NCBI GenBank assembly: GCA_002321895.1
Contig: DCMZ01000007.1
Span: forward strand, 41,732-105,731
Reading direction: 5' to 3'
Length of the DNA stretch: 64,000 bases
From: Bdellovibrionaceae bacterium UBA1609
GTDB lineage: Bacteria; Bdellovibrionota; Bdellovibrionia; Bdellovibrionales; UBA1609
Position 1 is the stretch's first letter. Each line of letters starts with the position of its first letter. Below, piece by piece: positions 20,730 to 29,386 of the stretch. The position numbers and the translations under genes are program-made. Below the pieces are notes generated by a model that did not search any database, was not told where the DNA came from, and saw nothing but the letters and a program-made list of their open reading frames with translations.

Positions 20730-21668
20730 ATGAACTCAAATACACCTACCACTACCATCCAGTATGAAGGGCAAGTTGGAGAACTTTTTGCTCTCATTAT
20801 TAAGAACTTTATTTTTACCGTACTCACATTTGGCATTTATTATTTTTGGGGACTAACCCAGGAACGACGTTACATTTGGGGCCACTTGAAGTTTGGCTCT
20901 GATCGGTTTGAATACACCGGAAAACCCGAAGATCTATTTTGGGGAGCAATAAAGTTTATCGCACTTTATTTAGGCGGGACTCTTTTGGTATTTTTAACTT
21001 CTTGGATACCGATAATAAACATCTTAGTTCCAGCCGCATTTTCCATTTTTGTTTTTGCTATTGTTCCGGCCGCTATTTATTTTGCCCGCAATTATCGCTT
21101 AAGAAACACTCGGCTTCGCGGATACCGCATGAGCATGAACCGAGAGTTTAAATCTTTTGTTTTCGAGTTTTGGATAGATGCCCTGCTACTGCTTGTAACT
21201 TTTGGGCTGTATTTCCCTTGGTTTCACAACAATGTGTATGGGAGCTTAGTGAACCGTACACTTTGGGGAGGCCAAAGCTTCTATTACACAGGCAAAACCA
21301 AAGACCTTCTGATGTTCTATATTTTAGGTTTTGCTTTAGCTCCATTTACGGCGGGACTTTCCCTCTTATATTTCTATGGAAAAGTTCGGGAATACCGTGC
21401 ACAACACACCTTTTTCCAAGGCAAGCCCTTTCAGCTGGGTTTAAATGGTTGGGACCTTGTGATAATTGGCCTTTGCTATACCACTATCATTCCGGCGACG
21501 CTTTTTATTGCCGAACCAATAGTGCGTCACTATAGTATTGAATACATTGCTAGCAAATTAAATTGGCAGGGAGACGTTCAATGGGACCTTATGAAAGCCT
21601 CCGATGGAACTGATGATGCCCTCGGAGAAGAGTTTGCCGGCTTCATGGACTTACCCCTTGGCTTTTAG
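20730..21668 (+). CDS. DUF898/YjgN-family membrane protein
   Basis: 312 residues made of two related halves. Each carries the family pattern of a membrane helix ending in FGIYYFW or FGLYFPW, then R- or N-rich short loops and an F-Y-T-G-K element (RFEYTGKPEDLF; SFYYTGKTKDLL). About six membrane helices are visible. YjgN-like proteins sit in the inner membrane and have no established function. Gene 21683 follows within 14 bases and is likely co-transcribed. The duplication inside the protein is characteristic of the family. Confidence 0.8.
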   Translation: MNSNTPTTTIQYEGQVGELFALIIKNFIFTVLTFGIYYFWGLTQERRYIWGHLKFGSDRFEYTGKPEDLFWGAIKFIALYLGGTLLVFLTSWIPIINILVPAAFSIFVFAIVPAAIYFARNYRLRNTRLRGYRMSMNREFKSFVFEFWIDALLLLVTFGLYFPWFHNNVYGSLVNRTLWGGQSFYYTGKTKDLLMFYILGFALAPFTAGLSLLYFYGKVREYRAQHTFFQGKPFQLGLNGWDLVIIGLCYTTIIPATLFIAEPIVRHYSIEYIASKLNWQGDVQWDLMKASDGTDDALGEEFAGFMDLPLGF

Positions 21669-21682
21669 TGACTGAGAGAAAA

Positions 21683-21931
21683 ATGACAACTGAAGACCCT
21701 TATGTTTTTCTTGTTCGCTTAGAACCCCGAAATGGATACCTAAATATGGGAGCCTGTTTTGCACTTGTTGGAGAACTACAGCAAAGAGGCATTGATTGCA
21801 GAGTTGATCCCACTCCAGGAGCTCCGCTCGAGGGTGTTACTGTTTATAACCTTATGGTCAGACCAGATCAATTTTCAGCGACCCGTGAAATATTAAAAGA
21901 GATTGATCCTAAACTATTAGGCGAAGGATAA
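21683..21931 (+). CDS. Small soluble protein, possible DUF2007-like
   Basis: 82 residues from the ATG at 21683 (a GTG at 21668 overlapping the previous stop is the alternative). The compact alpha/beta sequence with FALVGELQQRGIDCRVDP and YNLMVRPDQFSATREIL resembles small proteins predicted to bind signals (DUF2007 type), but I cannot confirm the family. It is translationally close to the DUF898 gene and probably in its operon. Confidence 0.5.
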   Translation: MTTEDPYVFLVRLEPRNGYLNMGACFALVGELQQRGIDCRVDPTPGAPLEGVTVYNLMVRPDQFSATREILKEIDPKLLGEG

Positions 21932-21951
21932 AAAAAACCCTCCGGAGAGGG
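21931..21951 (-). terminator. Minus-strand factor-independent terminator
   Basis: Plus-strand CCCTC (21938-21942) pairs with GAGGG (21947-21951) around CGGA. The A-run at 21930-21937 becomes a T-run on the minus strand. It probably ends transcripts from the minus-strand gene at 22213-22545. The 280 bases between this and that gene show no other feature I can support. Confidence 0.65.
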
Positions 21952-22212
21952 CGTTGAATCAGGAAATGAATGTGGGAGTTTCTTTCCTAAAACATTTAAA
22001 CATACATTTATATCAAAGGCCCCTATCGACCCTTCTTTAGGTTTATCAGCATTAAAATCCCCGCAAAGATCTTTCCATGATCAAGAGGCCTGGAATTATT
22101 TTTACCTCCGCGGTTATTAGTAGAACTCCGCGGACAAGAAAAAGTTGCGATACCATTTTCAAAAAATTAATCCACAATAATACCGAGCACTTAGCCCTCG
22201 CAGACCACCGAC

Positions 22213-22545
22213 CTAGAAGAGGATTCCGAAACTTAAGATACTTGCATAAAAAAGTGGACCCATCAAAAAACCAAGAAGTGGCTCATTATGATACTTTGAA
22301 AAACCCATCACTAACGACGAGAGAATAAAGAAGACACTCACTATTAAAATGGTGGTTTGTAGAAGCATTAATAAAGTCACGGTGAATAGAAAAAGCCAAA
22401 CAAGGATTTCAGCCCATTTTGGCCAACCTAGAGTGACGGGCTCGTTCTCACCTAAAGAGAACAGAGATCCATCAAGTAAATCTTTTTCCATATATTTCCC
22501 CTCAGAGGATTCTTTTAAAATGTCTGTTTTATTTTTTTTGCTCAT
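22213..22545 (-). CDS. Small membrane protein
   Basis: 110 residues. A charged N-terminus (~1-45) is followed by two strongly hydrophobic stretches: ~45-80, long enough for two helices, and ~88-110. A KYHNEP loop separates them. No family recognised. No good ribosome binding site is visible before the ATG at 22545; an internal Met (residue 19) is an alternative start. Preferred over the antisense frame because of its membrane-protein character and because a minus-strand terminator follows. Confidence 0.5.
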   Translation of the reverse strand: MSKKNKTDILKESSEGKYMEKDLLDGSLFSLGENEPVTLGWPKWAEILVWLFLFTVTLLMLLQTTILIVSVFFILSSLVMGFSKYHNEPLLGFLMGPLFYASILSFGILF

Positions 22546-22735
22546 ACACTTATTTTAGTTATTCAAATTTAATATGAGGAATTGTGGGGAATTTTAGATA
22601 ATTGATTTTTCCCGTGAGACATTACTGTTAAGGAACCTTAAAACTATTGTCTAGTTTCGCACCATTGGTATGAAGGTTTATTCACAATTCAAGTTTACCT
22701 CTACCTAAACTATTAAATTCACTTATAATTTAAGT

Positions 22736-24250
22736 ATGAAACACATTATTGTATTAGAGCGAGACGATCTCTATTTTGATCAAATCAAAACTCAGTTTAA
22801 AGAGTTGGGCGAATATGAAGTCGTCCGCCACATAGATGTACAGGAGTTGTTTGGCTGGCTAAAGCAAGTGATTGCCTCCTCAAAAGAAGGCGGCAAGAAA
22901 CCTAATATAGGTCTCTTTGTCATTGAAGAGGATCTTCTGACGGAAAAATTGAATGTCGCTCTTCTCGCAAAAATGCGTGATTTACTCGTCCAAGGTGGTC
23001 TTACTGACCCTGAGCAACCCGCTGGCTTCATTTTAACATCATATTCTACAAGCCTGGATAAGATCAGCGCCCACATTCATGAGACCGTATTTAATATCAT
23101 TCATAAACCCTTTGATAAAATGACCTTAAAAGAATTTCTGAATGTCGCTCTGGCTGGAAGAGCCCCCATTGCTACAGAAATGTACCAACACGATGGCGAA
23201 GTCGTTTTAGAGATTATAAAACTGATTCCCCTTCGAGCTGTTTCTGAGATCGGCTTTAGAACTCAAGCCTCCCGACCTATAGAAAGTGGCAATAAAGCAC
23301 GTTATATATCCGAACATTTCGGCAGCAAGGAGACTCCTGGTTCTATTTTTGCCTACTGCACAAATACGGAAAAGCAGGAAGATGAAAAATTTGAGGGCTC
23401 TTTCTCGTTTTTTGGTGCCGGCCAAGAAGACCTTCGCAAGGTACGAATCAATATTCAAAAGGCGAATAACAAGGAATCCGAACCTATACTTAATGAAGAC
23501 GAAAAGCGAATCGATTTGGATAAGAAAGTTATAATTCTCACCGCCAACCCTGAACTCTTTGAGGATACAAAAAGTAAAATAGAAGACCGATTTGAACAAA
23601 TTGAATTTCTACATGCAAAAACCATAGATGAATCGCTTGAAGAAGAAGATTCAGGTATAGCAGGCTTTCCTGTTGAAGCTGTTTTTGTCCATAAAGAGAT
23701 TCACAAAAATAATGATTTTGAAAACATTAAAGAATACATAGATAAAAGATGTGATCCAAAAAGTCACATTAAGTATTTCGCGATAGATGAAGAGCCGCTT
23801 TCCAATTATCAATCAATGAAGCGCTACCAGGATTATGCGGACTTCTTTACTCTTCCTCTAGATCGTTTTTACTTTGATCGAAAACTCAAACAACATTGTC
23901 CAAACTGGAAAATAAAAAACAAAGAAGTTCTCACTCGGGACATTATGTCAGTGGAAGATTCGATTAAAAGCGCCATCGAAGTGCCTGTGAATAAGATCTC
24001 TGAAATAGGCCTCACACTGATGTATCACCGAGAGCTTCCCGTTACTACTTTGAGGACGTTTATCATTCCCTCTGTGGATGGCACCTCTGAAGAAGAAGTG
24101 ACGGCAATGTGCCACTACAGTGAGAAAATAGAAAAAGATGTATTTAAAAACGACTTTATTTTTGTCGGCGTAACTGATCATCAACAGAAATTTATTCGTA
24201 AGTGGATGGTGGCAAAATACGCGAATGCAAAAGCCAAAGCGAATGGATAA
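22736..24250 (+). CDS. Duplicated pseudo-receiver/PilZ-like regulatory protein
   Basis: 504 residues in two similar halves. Residues ~1-140 resemble a response-regulator receiver with the KP motif (IIHKPFDK, Lys124), but the phospho-acceptor position reads VIEE instead of Asp. Residues ~145-240 look like a PilZ beta-barrel (LRAVSEIGFRT). The pattern repeats: a receiver-like part ~262-380 (VIILTANPEL; acceptor position VFVHKE, and LP in place of KP) and a PilZ-like part ~405-495 (VNKISEIGLTL). The RxxxR c-di-GMP motif is not evident in either half. A phosphorylation-independent, protein-interaction role is inferred. A strong terminator follows. Confidence 0.6.
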   Translation: MKHIIVLERDDLYFDQIKTQFKELGEYEVVRHIDVQELFGWLKQVIASSKEGGKKPNIGLFVIEEDLLTEKLNVALLAKMRDLLVQGGLTDPEQPAGFILTSYSTSLDKISAHIHETVFNIIHKPFDKMTLKEFLNVALAGRAPIATEMYQHDGEVVLEIIKLIPLRAVSEIGFRTQASRPIESGNKARYISEHFGSKETPGSIFAYCTNTEKQEDEKFEGSFSFFGAGQEDLRKVRINIQKANNKESEPILNEDEKRIDLDKKVIILTANPELFEDTKSKIEDRFEQIEFLHAKTIDESLEEEDSGIAGFPVEAVFVHKEIHKNNDFENIKEYIDKRCDPKSHIKYFAIDEEPLSNYQSMKRYQDYADFFTLPLDRFYFDRKLKQHCPNWKIKNKEVLTRDIMSVEDSIKSAIEVPVNKISEIGLTLMYHRELPVTTLRTFIIPSVDGTSEEEVTAMCHYSEKIEKDVFKNDFIFVGVTDHQQKFIRKWMVAKYANAKAKANG

Positions 24251-24280
24251 AAAAAAGCAGTGTTCTCAAGAACACTGCTT
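24249..24280. terminator. Bidirectional factor-independent terminator
   Basis: AGCAGTGTTC (24256-24265) pairs perfectly with GAACACTGCT (24270-24279) around TCAA. The A-run before it gives a long T-run for minus-strand transcripts from the tandem UDG-like gene; plus-strand transcripts meet only TT. Serves the two convergent genes. Confidence 0.88.
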
Positions 24281-24319
24281 ATCATTCCACCTATTGGAAA
24301 CTCTGTAACACTCAATTTT

Positions 24320-26776
24320 CTAGTTAGCTATATCAAACTCAATCGCTTGATATTCAGCATCTCTTTCTGTTTGTAACCGACTCATAGATCGTCCAAAACG
24401 TGAGAAACCTTCAGTGTGAAGTAGATCTTTCACTTCAAGGATATATTCAATTTCCTTTTCTAAATTTTCAGCGACTAGATTTTCATTATCCGCCACATCT
24501 AAAACCCAATCAGGCACCATCACTCCATAGTACAGGCCTTCTAGCTGGCCACTGGCTCTCAACCCGCGACTTCCAGAGGTTCCAAAAAATGCCTGTATCG
24601 GATAAGGCAAATGTGTTCTAGGAATACTCATAGAGTCTTCAACATAGGCAATTTCTCTCGCTTCATCTGTATAAAGATCCTCTACAAAGTCTGGAATCCA
24701 GTCATTACTTTCTTGTTCGGCATACACTCCCAATTCTTCAATCTTCTCGTAAGCGGCTGCGTAGTCAAAGTTTTCGATATCGACCACAGTCTCCACGTCA
24801 CGTAGCGGTTTAAATCGCCCTATACCTCTACGTACGGTCAACTCGTCCACAGCTCTCTTTGCATTAGGCCCTAATGTAAGGATTAATCTCGGTGATTGCT
24901 TTAACAGTTTTCTTAAGACCTTTTTCCTCCAACTATTCGTAGCTTTAAAGGTGGCATTCCACTCTTCTACGGTTGCATCTGTCATATCAAAAGGCGCCGT
25001 CTTAATAACAGCATAATTTTCTCCTACACCCAAACCTGAAAGAAAACCATGTAACCTTTGACCAACACCGCCAGTCAGAGCCCGAGCCGTATACATGTCA
25101 TCCAAGTCTCTTGAGCTCGGATCGGCAATCACAATCACTTCAGGGTTATCCAAATTCCCTCTATGAAACCCAAAGGCACCATGTTGAGGATAGTTTTTAA
25201 CATTAAGAGCCGCCAATCCATCGGTCTCTTCTGGCTCCCCAATATCACCTTCATCATCGCTAAACTTCATGCCTTCTTTAGGGCGAAAAATTTCGTCAAA
25301 ATCATTTTCAATAGATTTGAATAGCTTTGCCCACTCTTTTCCTGGGCCTCTGTCGAAGCCTAAAGATGTAGGTGCCGGATTCCAAGGTTGCGTTCCAACA
25401 AAATGCTCTACTCCTTCTGATGGAAGGCCTCGCTTCGACCGAGCACGGTCTGAGCTTGAAAAATAAGCCCGCGATCGGCCACCAAATGAAATGATCTGTT
25501 TATCAGGCCTTTGTGCAAGAGACTTATTCACAATGACCGCCTTAGATTTTCCTAAAGGAAAATCCTTCTCTGGAATAGGAGGCTTTGCATTATAATAAAA
25601 CTCTTCTCCAGCAGCCTGTCGGTTTACCATTCCTCTATCAGGAATAGGATATCTCCACCCATCATCTAGGAAAGACTTCAAACGATCAAACTCCGAACGA
25701 AATCTCCGCTCTAAATCCGAAGACATTGCTCCAGGATGTTTAAATTGAAGAATTCTTATATCTGCACCAAGTGCTCGTCCTTTTACTTCCAATCCTTTTA
25801 GAGATCCGGGGATTTGGCCCGCAGTGGCTCCTCTGATATTGTAGCCCAATTGGCCTAAGTGAAGTAAACCATTCCCATAAGGGCCATTGGTTAGCTTCAC
25901 CATTTTATCGACTTTCTCTGGACCACGGCCTACCAACTCTTCCCACTGTGAAGAGCTTCTTGGGTTAAACCTCTCATCCTCTTCTAGAAGAACATTATCT
26001 CCTCGCTCATCCACTGGATAGAATACAGAACGATTTCCCTCAGATCTCTTTCCTTCATAAAGAACCAGTTGGTACTGATCTACATTCTCTTCAGTCACCC
26101 ACGTAGGCGCTTCTCCACCACGACTTTTAATATAGGTCGCCAATGAGTCCGCAGCTGCACCACCAATACAAATAATTAATCTTAAAGACCCACGATTCGA
26201 ATCAATGATATGCTCAATAAAATTGTTTCTCCACTGAACGATAGGATTATTAGGATCTTGGCCCATTAGATACTGTTCGGGAGACAACAAAGCTCCCCAT
26301 CTCATATCGCCATATTTAATCATTGGTGCCCAGTCCGAATACTGACCGTAAATGGTATAGGAGTAAGTATTAATGAACATCGCACTGTCGCGAACACCGA
26401 TATACCCCAATGCATTTTGCACTCGACCACCGGTACCGCCAGTGAATGGTCTCCCTGCAGCTTCCGCAATGTGAGTTCCATCTTGGCCGATCACAAGAAC
26501 CTTAACCGAATCTTTTTTAGTGGGTCCGCGCCAAGGCATAATTCCAAATGGATACCTAAACTTGTGCCATCCACCATTTAACACCTCTCCAATCACTGGG
26601 AAGTGTGGAGCTTCATCAATAAGATTGAGGTAGCCTTTTCCCACATCAGTGTCTGGGTCTGGACCAGGATCATATCCCAGCTGAGCATCGGCTAAAGCTA
26701 CGGTGGTAAACAGGCTTGCTAACCAAAACATAAGGCCACGAGCAAAGGTTACATTTTGTTGTTTTTTCAAAAACAT
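24320..26776 (-). CDS. Exported protein with two uracil-DNA-glycosylase-like domains
   Basis: 818 residues starting with a signal peptide (cleavage near VALADA). Domain 1 (~92-375): VLVIGQDG, GRPFTGG (108-114), FINTYSY, LIICIGGAAADSL and a late HPG (347-349), which match the motif A, fold and motif B positions of UDG-superfamily enzymes. Domain 2 (~545-745): VIVIADPSSRD, ARALTGGVGQRL, VIKTAPFD, LILTLGPNAKRAV, and PRTHLPYP with FGTSGSRG. UDG-fold proteins excise damaged bases from DNA in the cytosol. Export and a tandem layout are unusual. Activity is not proven: motif A has QDG/DPS in place of GEAPG. AGGGGA precedes the ATG. Confidence 0.75.
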   Translation of the reverse strand: MFLKKQQNVTFARGLMFWLASLFTTVALADAQLGYDPGPDPDTDVGKGYLNLIDEAPHFPVIGEVLNGGWHKFRYPFGIMPWRGPTKKDSVKVLVIGQDGTHIAEAAGRPFTGGTGGRVQNALGYIGVRDSAMFINTYSYTIYGQYSDWAPMIKYGDMRWGALLSPEQYLMGQDPNNPIVQWRNNFIEHIIDSNRGSLRLIICIGGAAADSLATYIKSRGGEAPTWVTEENVDQYQLVLYEGKRSEGNRSVFYPVDERGDNVLLEEDERFNPRSSSQWEELVGRGPEKVDKMVKLTNGPYGNGLLHLGQLGYNIRGATAGQIPGSLKGLEVKGRALGADIRILQFKHPGAMSSDLERRFRSEFDRLKSFLDDGWRYPIPDRGMVNRQAAGEEFYYNAKPPIPEKDFPLGKSKAVIVNKSLAQRPDKQIISFGGRSRAYFSSSDRARSKRGLPSEGVEHFVGTQPWNPAPTSLGFDRGPGKEWAKLFKSIENDFDEIFRPKEGMKFSDDEGDIGEPEETDGLAALNVKNYPQHGAFGFHRGNLDNPEVIVIADPSSRDLDDMYTARALTGGVGQRLHGFLSGLGVGENYAVIKTAPFDMTDATVEEWNATFKATNSWRKKVLRKLLKQSPRLILTLGPNAKRAVDELTVRRGIGRFKPLRDVETVVDIENFDYAAAYEKIEELGVYAEQESNDWIPDFVEDLYTDEAREIAYVEDSMSIPRTHLPYPIQAFFGTSGSRGLRASGQLEGLYYGVMVPDWVLDVADNENLVAENLEKEIEYILEVKDLLHTEGFSRFGRSMSRLQTERDAEYQAIEFDIAN

Positions 26777-26935
26777 TGGGGTCCCCTAATTGAGTTTTTA
26801 AAAGTTCGATAAAAAACCTATGCAAGGTCTCGGCCCAAATTCACATTGATGAACTAAACCTCAATTGTTGTGAGGCGAGAAGAGATTCTAACAATTGAAA
26901 CATCACCAAAAACACAATGTAAGGTCTTCAGAAAT

Positions 26936-26976
26936 TAAAAAGCCTTGGGAGTAAAATGAATCTTACCTCCAAGGCT
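26936..26976 (-). terminator. Factor-independent terminator of the parvulin gene
   Basis: AGCCTTGG (26941-26948) pairs with CCAAGGCT (26969-26976), extended by a near-perfect inner pairing. On the minus strand it is followed by a T-run (A-run at 26937-26940). Confidence 0.85.
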
Positions 26977-27003
26977 CAATATGTTGATTATGTTAGAGAA
27001 TTA

Positions 27004-27276
27004 TTATTCGTAACGATGAATCAAATGATACCCAAACTGAGTTTTTACGGGATCGGAAGTGTTACCCACCTCTAATGCGAAAGCCGCTTCCTCAAAACTG
27101 GGAACCATGCGCCCTTTACCAAAAGGCCCCAAATCTCCCCCATTTTTACCTGATGGGCATTTTGAAAATTTCTGTGCCAGTTCCTCAAAACTTGTTCCGT
27201 CTTTAAGTTTTGAAATTAGATCTTGGGCTTCATGCTCATGTTCTACAAGTATATGTTTTGCCGAAACTTGGTCCAT
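27004..27276 (-). CDS. Parvulin-type peptidyl-prolyl isomerase (PpiC-like)
   Basis: 90 residues, a stand-alone parvulin domain without signal peptide: SAKHILVEHEHEA, LAQKFSKCPSGKNGGDLG, GRMVPSFEEAAFAL and FGYHLIHRYE. These are the active-site and core residues of the PpiC/Pin1 fold. It isomerises proline peptide bonds, most likely in the cytosol. It has its own terminator. It lies upstream of the tandem UDG-like gene on the same strand but is separated from it by the terminator and 227 bases. Confidence 0.93.
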   Translation of the reverse strand: MDQVSAKHILVEHEHEAQDLISKLKDGTSFEELAQKFSKCPSGKNGGDLGPFGKGRMVPSFEEAAFALEVGNTSDPVKTQFGYHLIHRYE

Positions 27277-27381
27277 ATCATCTCCTCATTGATAGTTAAG
27301 CTAGGCCCAACCATGCAAAATTACGGAAGCATTGTAAACTGATTTCTATTATTATAGTGGGACTAATGAGTGATTTCTTTT

Positions 27382-27873
27382 CTACTGAATCGATATGAAC
27401 GAATTAGGAAGTGCACCTTCTTCTTTTAGAATTTGCTGTCTTCTACGCTCTAAATCTCTTTTGCTTAAACTGGAAAAATAGGTTTTTTCGCAGTTGATTT
27501 GCCCTGGATTAAACTGATGTGCCGCCGGAGCTATCTTTCTGTAGATTCTTCTTGAGACTAATCCTTCCTCACCCGAACGATTTCTTTTAACTTCAACTTT
27601 GGCAAGGCTTTTAAGGTTTGGCTTTCCCTTAGCGTTCTCTTTGTGACGAAAACAAATCTCCATAGAATTGAACTCTACATTTAAATTGTTATCTATTGAA
27701 AACGAGTAGGAGTTTCTGGCTCTTACATCCAAAGGGATAGCCCTATCATTAATTCGAATCTGCACGTCGTAAAAGCGTGAGGGTTTAACGACCAAATCAA
27801 ACTCTCCGGGCGCATTGGCTCCACTTGTGAGGGACATGATTGAAATCAAAATAAGAATCCATTGATACCGCAT
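27382..27873 (-). CDS. Small exported protein of unknown family
   Basis: 163 residues with a signal peptide (MRYQWILILISIMSLTSGANA). The mature part begins with a beta-rich region (FDLVVKPSRFYDVQIRINDRAIPLD) and carries two cysteines (ICFRHK, INCEKTY), then a basic helical tail (RDLERRRQQILKEEG). No domain recognised. It lies between the parvulin and the NADAR-like gene, divergent from the latter, with a shared 164-base upstream region. Confidence 0.6.
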   Translation of the reverse strand: MRYQWILILISIMSLTSGANAPGEFDLVVKPSRFYDVQIRINDRAIPLDVRARNSYSFSIDNNLNVEFNSMEICFRHKENAKGKPNLKSLAKVEVKRNRSGEEGLVSRRIYRKIAPAAHQFNPGQINCEKTYFSSLSKRDLERRRQQILKEEGALPNSFISIQ

Positions 27874-28037
27874 AGTTTAATTGTAATCCCAGAGCGGCTT
27901 CCACGGATAGTACTAATTTTCGAATACATCCTATAGTCATAATGAATCAGTAAGAATTGAGCCTTTTATACAGTCTGTAAGACCTTGATCTGGAGCCCAT
28001 TTGCGATTAATTCATTACCAAAGAATTGGGGGATTCT

Positions 28038-28694
28038 ATGAAAGTCTTATTGGGGCTAATTGCCACATTTTATTGCTTTTCTTTAAGCGCCAATGATTTT
28101 CCCGCCCATTGGTGGGCACCAGTGGATGGAGAGGTTCCCAGCTGGGAAATCACTCCCGACAAAGCCGAACCGGGTGTTGAACTCATCCTATCTAAACGTA
28201 ATGAATTGGGAGTGTTTTCAAATTTTGGGGCCGCCTCATTTCGCCTGGAAGGAATTAGATATGCTTCTGTTGAAGGACTTTGGCAGATGATGAAGTATCC
28301 CGATTCTGCTCTTAGAAGCGATCCAAGAAGCCAATTTAATTATCCGTTTACAAGAGATCAAGTGCGGGGAATGGCTGGGTTTGAAGGTAAGCGAGCTGGA
28401 AAGTCTGCGAATGAAATCAACCGTGAGAATAATATCGATTGGGTGAGCTACCGTGGTGAGAAATTCAATTACAAAGACTTCGGTGCCGGCTCACAAAGAC
28501 ATTATGAGATCATTCGCGAAGGCATTCGCCAAAAGGTTTTACAAAACTCAGAGGTGAAAGAATTGTTGCTCTCAACCGGTAATTTAAAGCTACTTCCGGA
28601 TCACACTTTAAGAGCCAACTCCCCTCCATCTTACTACTACTTCGAAATTTTGATGGAGCTTAGAGCAGAACTACAGATAGGTAAGATCAATTAA
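28038..28694 (+). CDS. Exported NADAR-domain protein
   Basis: 218 residues from the ATG at 28038, preceded by GGGGGA; a TTG at 28026 is less likely. The signal peptide ends near SLSA. Residues ~58-215 match the NADAR (YbiA-like) fold: GVFSNFGAASFRLEG, SVEGLWQMMKY, GKRAGKSANEINRENNIDW, LLLSTGNLKLLPDH and the final YYFEILMELR. NADAR proteins are N-glycosidases acting on riboflavin intermediates and, in some systems, removing ADP-ribose from guanine in nucleic acids. They are normally cytosolic, so export is unusual. The typical SVEH is SVEG here, so activity needs testing. Confidence 0.75.
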   Translation: MKVLLGLIATFYCFSLSANDFPAHWWAPVDGEVPSWEITPDKAEPGVELILSKRNELGVFSNFGAASFRLEGIRYASVEGLWQMMKYPDSALRSDPRSQFNYPFTRDQVRGMAGFEGKRAGKSANEINRENNIDWVSYRGEKFNYKDFGAGSQRHYEIIREGIRQKVLQNSEVKELLLSTGNLKLLPDHTLRANSPPSYYYFEILMELRAELQIGKIN

Positions 28695-28706
28695 TTTCAG
28701 ATTTCT

Positions 28707-29336
28707 TCAAATGGTGGTCGATTTAGATTTTAAAGATCTGAAGACCCACCAAGAGTAGGGAATGGCAGCCAGGTTTACGAGAACAAACGTGGTAAAATAC
28801 ACCCAAACGAACTGAGGCATTACAAAAGCCACAAACCCTAACCAAAATGTGGGCGCCATCCACACCGAGAGTTTTCTATGGGTCTTATCCCATACCACTT
28901 CATCTTTTAGAGTCCAAGGAACACGAACTCCTATGAGTCGATTTAATTTTAAACTAGGTAGTCGCTGATAGAGATAGATACAAAACATCATAGTTCCAAT
29001 TATAACGGCATAGTTGATCCCATCTATCCATCTTAGTGCAACCCTTAGATAGATACCTACCTCAACAAGGGTTAGAAATAATATAACCATTCTGTAATCA
29101 ACGGCACTTAACTTCTCTTTAAAAAATTTTTCGCTAGCATAAAGCAGTGATGTCGCTAATACGCAAACAATCGGAATGGAGAGTGTTAAAAACATATTAA
29201 CTGGAAAGAAATGATCAAACTGAGGTACGTATTCGGAACGGATCGGAGGCACTTCAGGCATTGTAAAAAGAAACAAACCGCCCAGAAACCACAAAAAAAT
29301 CTGCAAACAGATATTTGACCAATGCCACATAAACAA
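28707..29336 (-). CDS. SdpI/DUF1648-like membrane protein
   Basis: 209 residues with about six hydrophobic helices. The segment LNRLIGVRVPWTLKDEVVW with DKTHRKLSVWM matches the cytoplasmic loop signature of the SdpI family, which includes the immunity protein for the Bacillus SDP toxin and many bacteriocin-immunity-like or uncharacterised membrane proteins. The gene is convergent with the NADAR-like gene 12 bases away and follows the subtilase gene's upstream region. A protective role against an envelope toxin is family inference only. Confidence 0.75.
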   Translation of the reverse strand: MFMWHWSNICLQIFLWFLGGLFLFTMPEVPPIRSEYVPQFDHFFPVNMFLTLSIPIVCVLATSLLYASEKFFKEKLSAVDYRMVILFLTLVEVGIYLRVALRWIDGINYAVIIGTMMFCIYLYQRLPSLKLNRLIGVRVPWTLKDEVVWDKTHRKLSVWMAPTFWLGFVAFVMPQFVWVYFTTFVLVNLAAIPYSWWVFRSLKSKSTTI

Positions 29337-29386
29337 ATTGTTTCAGAACTCTCCATCAAAGACAAAGAGTTCTGAAAGATAAATCT

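Noticed and set aside
22077..22328. 83-codon plus-strand frame opposite the small membrane protein
   Set aside because: Basic, low-quality sequence without ribosome binding site; the minus-strand frame fits a membrane protein with a downstream terminator better.
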